37,139 nt of DNA from an uncultured beta proteobacterium (GTDB taxonomy: Bacteria; Pseudomonadota; Gammaproteobacteria; Burkholderiales; SG8-41), in contig CAIZLW010000018.1 of assembly GCA_903933915.1 (NCBI GenBank), forward strand, positions 1 to 37,139, in the 5' to 3' direction. The notes under the pieces are model-generated. The model was not told the origin of the DNA and did not search any database. It was given only the letters and a program-made list of their open reading frames with translations. Below, one piece after another: positions 31,839 to 37,139 of the stretch. The translations under genes and the position numbers were made by a program. Each line of letters begins with the position of its first letter. Positions within the stretch are counted from its first letter, which is position 1.

Positions 31839-31961
31839 ATAAGCTACTGCGCGTCCGGTGTGCGGCGTCGCGTGCTCGCCAAATGGCTCACCTAACTTTC
31901 GGTTAGGTCTCGCCATTTGGCTGCGCGGCTCCTTGCGCACCGGCCTGCTCGCTACGCTTAT
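31839..31961. repeat. Nested inverted repeat between ATPase and VWA genes
   Basis: About 60 bases on each side pair imperfectly around a centre at about 31899. Inner part: ACCTAAC (31890-31896), loop TTTCG, GTTAGGT (31902-31908). Next: GCCAAATGGC (31878-31887) with GCCATTTGGC (31912-31921), ten perfect pairs. Outer: CCGGTG...GC with GCGCACCGG, and ATAAGC (31839-31844) with GCTTAT (31956-31961). The whole can fold as one long hairpin. It may be a dispersed repeat, an RNA structure that sets the ratio of the two proteins, or a terminator without T-run. Confidence 0.7.
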
Positions 31962-32010
31962 CCGGCAGTTAGCCATCTGATTGAAGCTGTTGGTCATATA
32001 AACTAAATTC

Positions 32011-34518
32011 ATGAAATACACCCCCACCGTTACGCAGACTTTCGCCGGGATCAAGGATCTCAGCATCGCCGCGCACAAGGAAGTCGAGGCGGTGCTGCCG
32101 GTGATTGCACCGCATGGCGAAGCCGATACGCTGTACTGGCTGGAAGCCTGCAAGGCGCTGTACAGCTTCGAGCGTGACGCCGGGCGGGCTTTTATTCGAG
32201 GCAGTCTGGAAGCGGAGCAGATCTCCGAGGAAGTGCGGCAGTGGACCGGCCAGGCGCTGGCGTTCATGCAGTGGCGGGCATCGTGGCGCGCGCTGGAAGG
32301 CTTCATGGCCAATGTCGCCCGTGCTTATGGATCGCTGGGTCATGCCGGCGAAAAACGCTGGGCGGAAATCGGCTTTGCCTGGTGCGCGCGTCAGATCGAA
32401 AGCGGCGCGGCGTATTTTTCGATGCCGGTGCTGGAACTATCGGGCCGCCTGGGCGGCATCACTGCGATCGAACAGATCGCCAGCTCGGCCGATGAGTTGT
32501 ATGAGTCGCGCAAGCTGATGCTGGGTACTTATCTGACCGGCGCGGTGCGCGTGCGCAACCTGCTCGGCGCGCAGGCGATACTGCCGTGGGCTTCGCGTGG
32601 CGCCGACATCCTGCAGACCGGGCGCGCCCGCGGCGAGGCCTATTTCCGGCTCGAATCCGAGGAAAGCCTGTCGATGCTGCTGGAGCATCTGCCCGGTTAC
32701 CGGCTGACTGATCGCAACCGGTTGCTCGCCATGCTGCTCGATGTCTGGTTCGGTGGCGAGTTTGATCTGAAGGAAAGCACCTGGTCGCCGGAAAAAGGGC
32801 GTCCGTTCATCGAGACCGACGGCAAGAGCATTTATTTCCCCGCGGTGATGGCCGATCGCGAGGAGGCGATTATCGCGCTTCTGCATACCGCCGGGCACAT
32901 GCGCTACCGCACGTTCGAGCGCAAGGCATTGGAGCAGATGTTCGCCGAAGCCAACTTGGAGTTGCCGAAAGCCGGCGCAGTGTCGTGGGCGCCTTTGTTC
33001 ATCAAGTATGGTGATGACGCGCTGCGCTTCCAACTGCTGTTTGATATCTGTGAAGACCTGCGTATCGATGCCGGCGTGCAGCGCAATGTGCCTAACTACC
33101 TGAAGCGCATGCGCAATGCGGCGCATGCGCTGAACACGCGCCATGCCGAATCCGCGGGCTATTACGATCTCGCGCTGGAGAGCATCGAGGCGGCCCTGGT
33201 GCATCTGGCCGGCGGTGCGGCCGATGAACGTTTTGCGGCATTGCTGGTTCCCGGTGCAACGGTGGCTGATGCCTATCGCGCGGCGGCTAAACTGTATGCG
33301 GGCACAAAGCTGCCGCCGGTCACTGATCTGGAAGCCTTCCAGGCGGCGTATCTGCCGGGACGCAGCCCGAACGCAACGCGACTGGCGCATCCGCAGGAAA
33401 CCGACGAGCAGTCCGACCAGCAGCAGGCCGGTGCCGAGCAGCAGAGCCAGGAGCAGGAAGAGGGCGGCGAAGAAACCGAAGCCTCGAAAAACGCTGAATC
33501 CGGCGAGCAGCAGGAGGACGGCGAAAAGCAGGAAGTGCCGAGCTACGGCGATTCCTCGGGCCAGTCGGCGCGGGCTTCGGGTCAGAGCGACAAGGAAGGG
33601 CCCAACACCGGCAGCAGCGACAAGGGCATTCCGTACCCGGAGTGGGATTACCGCGAGTCGCGCTACAAGCGCAACTGGAGCTGGGTGCAGGAGAAACGCC
33701 TCGCCGAATCGAATATGGGCGAGACCAACCGCCTGATGAAGCAGTACGAAATGGCGCTGAAGCGGCTCAAAAAAGCCATCCAGTCGCAGAAGCCGACTCG
33801 CGCCGCGCCGCTGACCCAGCAGATGGACGGCGACGATATGGACCTCAATGCGGTGGTGTCCTTTGTCGCGGAAAAACGCGCCGGGCAGTCGCCGCGGCCG
33901 GCGATCTACAAGCGGCGCGAAATCCGCCAGCGCGAAGTCGCGGTGACGCTGCTCGCCGACATGTCGACGTCAATCATGCAGCACCTGCCGGAAGGCGGCG
34001 GACGGTTGGTGGATCGCATCCGCGCCGGCGTGCTGCTGTTCGCGGAAAGCCTGGAGGAAGTGGGCGACGCCTATTCGATCGCCGGTTTCTGTTCGAAATA
34101 CCGCGACAACGTCAGCTATTACACGCTGAAGGGTTTTGATGAACACATGTCCGACGACATCCGTGCGCAGATCGGCGGCATGTCGGGACGGCTGGCGACG
34201 CGGATGGGCGCAGCGATCCGCCACGCCACGGCGTCGTTCGAAGGCGTTGAGAGCCGGAGGCGCCTGCTGCTGTTGCTGTCAGATGGCCGGCCCGAGGATT
34301 ACGACGACGGTGGCGACCGGCGTTACCTGCACGAAGACACGCGCATGGCGGTGAAGGAGGCGGTAGCCAAGGGCGTGCATCCGTTCTGTGTGACGGTGGA
34401 TACCATGGCCAACCAGTACTTGCCGCAGATCTTCGGGCCCGGGCATTATCTCGTGCTCGATCACATCAACAGCCTGCCCAACAAGCTGGCGGAGATCTAC
34501 CTGCGATTGCGGCGCTGA
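32011..34518 (+). CDS. CbbO/NorD-type VWA-domain protein
   Basis: 835 residues, the partner of the CbbQ/NorQ-type ATPase. The N-terminal half is a helical domain (ALAFMQWRASWRALEGFMANVARAYGSLG near 85-115), with LLHTAGHMRY near 290-298, a degenerate HxxGH-like motif. Residues about 460-545 are low-complexity, rich in Gln, Glu and Ser (EQQSQEQEEGGEE), a flexible acidic linker. The C-terminal VWA domain begins near 640; its metal-ion-dependent adhesion site starts at D650 (DMSTS, 650-654) and continues with the conserved GDAYSIAGFCS and LLLLSDGRPEDYDDG. CbbO/NorD uses the VWA metal site to grip the target enzyme. No Shine-Dalgarno is seen before the ATG at 32011. The coding frame is intact throughout. 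Confidence 0.93.
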   Translation: MKYTPTVTQTFAGIKDLSIAAHKEVEAVLPVIAPHGEADTLYWLEACKALYSFERDAGRAFIRGSLEAEQISEEVRQWTGQALAFMQWRASWRALEGFMANVARAYGSLGHAGEKRWAEIGFAWCARQIESGAAYFSMPVLELSGRLGGITAIEQIASSADELYESRKLMLGTYLTGAVRVRNLLGAQAILPWASRGADILQTGRARGEAYFRLESEESLSMLLEHLPGYRLTDRNRLLAMLLDVWFGGEFDLKESTWSPEKGRPFIETDGKSIYFPAVMADREEAIIALLHTAGHMRYRTFERKALEQMFAEANLELPKAGAVSWAPLFIKYGDDALRFQLLFDICEDLRIDAGVQRNVPNYLKRMRNAAHALNTRHAESAGYYDLALESIEAALVHLAGGAADERFAALLVPGATVADAYRAAAKLYAGTKLPPVTDLEAFQAAYLPGRSPNATRLAHPQETDEQSDQQQAGAEQQSQEQEEGGEETEASKNAESGEQQEDGEKQEVPSYGDSSGQSARASGQSDKEGPNTGSSDKGIPYPEWDYRESRYKRNWSWVQEKRLAESNMGETNRLMKQYEMALKRLKKAIQSQKPTRAAPLTQQMDGDDMDLNAVVSFVAEKRAGQSPRPAIYKRREIRQREVAVTLLADMSTSIMQHLPEGGGRLVDRIRAGVLLFAESLEEVGDAYSIAGFCSKYRDNVSYYTLKGFDEHMSDDIRAQIGGMSGRLATRMGAAIRHATASFEGVESRRRLLLLLSDGRPEDYDDGGDRRYLHEDTRMAVKEAVAKGVHPFCVTVDTMANQYLPQIFGPGHYLVLDHINSLPNKLAEIYLRLRR

Positions 34519-34544
34519 GGTTGCGGCGGCCGTGCCATCGGCCG

Positions 34545-34790
34545 CTAGGCTTCAAAAAGGTCGATGGCTTTTCTGCAGATGGTGACGATCCGCTTGTATT
34601 TCGTTTTGCGTTTGCGCCGGCTGGCGTGCTCGGGAATGTCTTCGATGTTCTTGATGATGTTTTTGAAGGCGCGCAGCAATTGCTTTGATTCGGACAGCAG
34701 CCTGGGATGTTTGCGCAGCGCTGAAAAGTCCTTGCGGGTCAAGGTCTGCAGCACCTGATGCTGGCCGCGTGACACTTTTAAAGTTTTCAT
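34545..34790 (-). CDS. Small basic protein of unknown function
   Basis: 81 residues, unrecognised. It is very basic and helical (SRGQHQVLQTLTRKDFSALRKHPRLLSESKQLLRAFKNIIKNIEDIPEHASRRKRKTKYKRIVTICRKAIDLFEA). CAGGGGAACGGC lies before the ATG at 34790, an acceptable Shine-Dalgarno. A nucleic-acid-binding role would fit the charge, but no motif supports it. It is convergent with the VWA gene and begins the AT-richer stretch of ORFans. Confidence 0.6.
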   Translation of the reverse strand: MKTLKVSRGQHQVLQTLTRKDFSALRKHPRLLSESKQLLRAFKNIIKNIEDIPEHASRRKRKTKYKRIVTICRKAIDLFEA

Positions 34791-35137
34791 GCCGTTCCCC
34801 TGTGACTGTGCTGATGTGCAGTTTTTCTATTTTTGGCGGTTATGAGATTGCTGCTGCGTGCGCAAAATGCCCCACAATTTCTGTGGATAACCCCGGCGGG
34901 CGACCCTTGGAATCAATGGCATGATGTTGATTGGTATGGATTGTTTCTTTCCTTGCATAAAATTCGGGCAATTCAATACTTTGCGGTTTTTATGGGTTGG
35001 GCGTGAGGCGCATGTCCGCTTTGAAGCTGTTTCCGCAAGCGAGGAAATGAAGGTTTTGCCGGTGAAGTATGTCAGCATGATTCTGTCTGCATGTTCAATT
35101 CAACCCGCCGGTAATTTTAGCCTGCAAAGGAATTTGC
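34791..35137. other. Gene-poor AT-richer stretch
   Basis: I see no convincing gene here. Short open frames on both strands (for example 34921-35151 plus and 34827-35078 minus) have amino-acid compositions unlike real proteins and no good Shine-Dalgarno. Base composition is clearly lower in GC than most of the window, which suggests decayed or acquired DNA. Confidence 0.45.
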
Positions 35138-35280
35138 ATGAACCCCGGTGATGACGGTAAAAAACAGAGGATGTAAATTGGGCGGATTATTTTGATGCCT
35201 TGCTGAACGAGGCCTGGCTGGAAAAGCACAAGCCGCTGCTGCCCGCCATTGGCAGTGCGGAGCGGGCCGCAAAAATGTGA
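35138..35280 (+). pseudogene. Small gene split by a -1 frameshift at an A6 run
   Basis: An ATG at 35138 with AAAGGAA upstream starts MNPGDDGKK. In this frame a TAA follows after RM. One base back, from the A6 run at 35159-35164, the frame continues TEDVNWADYFDALLNEAWLE, then KHKPLLPAIGSAERAAKM, and stops at 35278-35280. The continuation has protein-like composition and GC-rich third positions. With one extra A the gene would be a continuous 47-residue small acidic protein. Either an indel (mutation or sequencing error) broke it, or the ribosome slips back on AAA AAA. Confidence 0.55.
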
Positions 35281-35346
35281 TTGGAAGAAAGCGGCACCGA
35301 CCCCCGGCAATGACCACAGCGCAATTCCGGAAATATTTCAGAGCGG

Positions 35347-35637
35347 CTATTGACGGATTTTCGGCGAGATCATCAGTAAAAACGGGATCTCTCCCCGGCT
35401 GAGTATCAATGATCCCGTCGCCAGCATGATTCGCTTGTCTTTTTTGACAATGGCAGAGTCAAGCTGGCAAGACATCGGCGACGGGTATGTGCCTTCGCTG
35501 TCCAAATGTTTGATGAACGCGTCAACAATATTGTTCACGGGCAATTCCAGTAAATCCACTGAAGCCTCGAATGCATAGTTTGCGCTGCCGCCGGTCTCGG
35601 CATCCATCATTGCGGCGTTGTAGGTGGTGCTGTTCAT
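35347..35637 (-). CDS. ORFan paralogous to the 25.2-kb gene (GTY...GSLIL protein)
   Basis: 96 residues. No known family. GTY (49-51) and GSLIL (75-79) lie 26 residues apart, exactly as in the larger ORFan at 25202-25795. Between them a serine, a double lysine (offset by one) and an arginine also match, and PF with an I-x-P-x-I phrase follows. It ends where the larger protein goes on into its second half, so it may be a single-unit version or a C-terminal truncation. The N-terminus (MNSTTYNAAMMDAETGGSANYAFEASVDLLELPVNNIVDAFI) has no counterpart. Start at 35637 has only a weak Shine-Dalgarno (AGGGC). Confidence 0.65.
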   Translation of the reverse strand: MNSTTYNAAMMDAETGGSANYAFEASVDLLELPVNNIVDAFIKHLDSEGTYPSPMSCQLDSAIVKKDKRIMLATGSLILSRGEIPFLLMISPKIRQ

Positions 35638-35839
35638 GTTTGGCTGCCCTGGTTACGGAAAACAAGCAGCTAACGCTATAAATGTTGCGAAATCATTTCA
35701 GTGACCGGTTGAGATGCGGCCTGCGGCTTGCTTGTGGCAATCGCCGGGGCTTGATGCTGATCAATGCCGGCCCATTCCACGGTGGTGATGTTTGCGGCAA
35801 AATGACAGGGTTGGTTTGAAACCTGAGAGGAGACTTCGG

Positions 35840-36340
35840 ATGGGACACACACTGGAACAATTCGCAGCGCAATGCCATGCCTGCATCAAGGCCGAGCCGG
35901 GACCTGCCGGGCGCAAGAAGGTCGCGGCGCTGCTGCAGGAGGTGCTGAAAGACAAGGCTTTCGTCGACCAGCACATCAATGCCAGAACCGGGGAACGCAA
36001 GATACTCTACGAAGACCCCGAGTTCGGTTTCTGCATCCTTGCTCACGATTACAGCGGACCGAAGACCAGCGCGCCGCATGATCACGCGCATTCCTGGGCG
36101 ATTTACGGCCAGGCCCGCGGCGAGACCCACATGCGCGACTACCAGTTGCTGGAGGCGGCCAGCGCCGACAAGCCGGGCAAGGTCAAGGAAACACGTGCCT
36201 ACAAACTGACCCCCGGCATTGCCCATGTTTACAACGAAGGTGACCTGCATTCGCCGAAGCGCGAAGGGGCGACCAGCCTGATCCGCATCGAAGGCACCAA
36301 TATGGAAAAGGTCAAACGCTTCAAGTACGAACCGGTCTGA
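35840..36340 (+). CDS. Cysteine-dioxygenase-like cupin protein
   Basis: 166 residues; GAGAGGAG lies just before the ATG at 35840. The cupin motif APHDHAHSWAIYGQARGETHMRDY (H80, H82, H84; E95) resembles the PHDHGxxWAVYGVxxG motif of cysteine dioxygenase-type thiol dioxygenases. The second motif provides H129 (GIAHVYNEGDLHSP). Such enzymes bind Fe(II) and oxygenate thiols, but this protein is shorter than typical cysteine dioxygenase (about 200 residues), so the substrate is uncertain. It stands alone and is closed by a strong terminator shared with the convergent lplT gene. Cellular location is cytoplasmic (no signal). Confidence 0.8.
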   Translation: MGHTLEQFAAQCHACIKAEPGPAGRKKVAALLQEVLKDKAFVDQHINARTGERKILYEDPEFGFCILAHDYSGPKTSAPHDHAHSWAIYGQARGETHMRDYQLLEAASADKPGKVKETRAYKLTPGIAHVYNEGDLHSPKREGATSLIRIEGTNMEKVKRFKYEPV

Positions 36341-36358
36341 TCCGTTTTATCGGCCAAC

Positions 36359-36387
36359 AAAAAAGCTGCCTGCGGGCAGCTTTTTTT
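36359..36387. terminator. Bidirectional rho-independent terminator
   Basis: A6 GCTGCC, loop TGCG, GGCAGC T7. A perfect stem with T-rich tails in both directions, between the cupin gene and the convergent lplT gene. Confidence 0.92.
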
Positions 36388-36405
36388 GGGCGATAACGCC
36401 GTTGC

Positions 36406-37139
36406 TCAGTGCTTGGCGCCGGCCGGTATCACCGGCAACGGGCCGGTCGCCAGATTATGCAGGTGGCGTTTGCGTACCAGCATCATCGACAGCGACACGA
36501 ACAGGCCGAACATGGTGATGACCCAGTAAATCGACAGGTCGATTTTGATCAGCAGCGCATAAAGTCCGAGCATGGCCAGAATCGACAGGTTCTCGTTGAA
36601 GTTTTGCACGGCGATGGAGTGGCCAGCGCCCATCAGGATGTGGCCGCGGTGCTGCAGCAACGCATTCATCGGTACCACGAAGAATCCGGCGAGGCCGCCG
36701 ATGAGGATCAGCAGCGGAATCGCGACCGCAATCGAACTGACGAAGTTCATCGCGATGACAATCAGGCCCATGGCGATGCCGACGGGCACTACATTGACGG
36801 CGCGGTTCAGCGGTACCACCTTGGCGGCAATGATGGAGCCCGCGGCGATGCCGACGGCGCAGATGCCCTGCAGCAGGGTGGCTTTCGACAGCGTGTAGCC
36901 CAGCGCCACTTCAGCCCATTTGAGCACGATGAACTGCAGGGTCGCGCCCGCGCCCCAGAACAGCGTGGTGGTGGCCAGCGAGATCTGGCCCAGTTTGTCG
37001 GACCACAGCAGCTTCAGGCAGTGTGCGAATTCGCGGACCAGATAAATCGGATTTTTGTTCGGTGTCCGGTGATCGACGCCGGTGTCAGGAATGTAGAGAT
37101 TGAATGTCGCGGCCACACCGTAAAACAGCATGATGATGG
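36406..37139 (-). CDS. lplT: Lysophospholipid transporter LplT, C-terminal part
   Basis: The frame is open to the window edge, so the N-terminus lies beyond base 37139; about 244 residues are visible. It is a Major Facilitator protein with six or more hydrophobic helices (ISLATTTLFWGAGATLQFIVLKWA, GICAVGIAAGSIIAAKVVPL, VVPVGIAMGLIVIAMNFVSS, AIPLLILIGGLAGFFVVPMNALLQHRGH, LSILAMLGLYALLIKI, VITMFGLFVSLSMMLV). The motif FFVVPMNALLQHRGHILMGAGHSIAVQNFNEN is characteristic of LplT, which flips lysophospholipids across the inner membrane for re-acylation. In many bacteria it lies near or is fused with Aas. It is convergent with the cupin gene. Confidence 0.9.
   Translation of the reverse strand, partial: IIMLFYGVAATFNLYIPDTGVDHRTPNKNPIYLVREFAHCLKLLWSDKLGQISLATTTLFWGAGATLQFIVLKWAEVALGYTLSKATLLQGICAVGIAAGSIIAAKVVPLNRAVNVVPVGIAMGLIVIAMNFVSSIAVAIPLLILIGGLAGFFVVPMNALLQHRGHILMGAGHSIAVQNFNENLSILAMLGLYALLIKIDLSIYWVITMFGLFVSLSMMLVRKRHLHNLATGPLPVIPAGAKH

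Noticed and set aside
35693-36250. 185-codon minus-strand frame over the cysteine-dioxygenase-like gene
   Set aside because: The plus strand has a strong Shine-Dalgarno, cupin histidines and a terminator; the minus frame has none.

Overview
The window looks like a chromosomal segment of a betaproteobacterium, probably Burkholderiales. The base composition is high in GC, five tripartite-tricarboxylate (Bug/TctC) solute-binding proteins appear without any TctA/TctB membrane partners, and the housekeeping-type genes (cysteine desulfurase, LplT) fit that group. This is inferred from gene content and composition only; no RNA gene is present to confirm it.

Layout. 1-4.7 kb: the 3' part of an ornithine-cyclodeaminase-like gene, an M24-fold protein that has lost most of its metal ligands, and a two-subunit molybdenum hydroxylase (2Fe-2S subunit plus Tat-exported large subunit) closed by a perfect bidirectional terminator. 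4.7-6.9 kb: a Bug protein and, divergent from it, a D-Ala-D-Ala-ligase-like ATP-grasp protein. 6.9-10.8 kb (minus): a four-gene operon of two tandem aconitase/isopropylmalate-isomerase-type large subunits, one small subunit with an altered active-site loop, and a GNAT acetyltransferase. 10.9-17.7 kb: two Bug genes, a secreted protein of unknown function, a cysteine desulfurase with a small partner gene, a Tat-exported amidohydrolase, a PH-domain membrane protein and a cupin. 17.8-22.3 kb (minus): an operon of MmgE/PrpD, ketopantoate-reductase-like protein and two tandem Bug proteins. 22.6-24.2 kb: a TcuA-like flavoprotein carrying a histone-H1-like lysine tail. 24.3-27.4 kb: accessory genes, including a membrane protein with variant leucine-rich-type repeats, ORFans and an orphan pseudopilin with a translationally coupled partner. 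27.4-28.3 kb: an isocitrate-lyase/PEP-mutase family protein without the usual catalytic cysteine.

28.5-34.5 kb is the most coherent system. On the minus strand lies shp - dhc - cytochrome b561/DHC fusion, an oxygen/NO-binding heme protein with an electron chain to the membrane. Divergent from it on the plus strand are a CbbQ/NorQ-type AAA+ ATPase and a CbbO/NorD-type VWA protein. A near-perfect FNR/Dnr-type box sits upstream of shp, placed close to a class II activator position. A roughly 120-nt nested inverted repeat separates the ATPase and VWA genes.

34.5-35.7 kb is AT-richer and holds ORFans plus a small frameshifted gene. 35.8-37.1 kb holds a cysteine-dioxygenase-like cupin and the 3' part of lplT.

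Many enzymes are of types used for unusual organic acids or N-heterocycles: molybdenum hydroxylase, amidohydrolase, aconitase-like hydratases, PrpD, TcuA-like oxidoreductase, C-C lyase family and Bug uptake proteins. I could not derive one defined pathway. No tRNA, rRNA, CRISPR array or transposase was seen.
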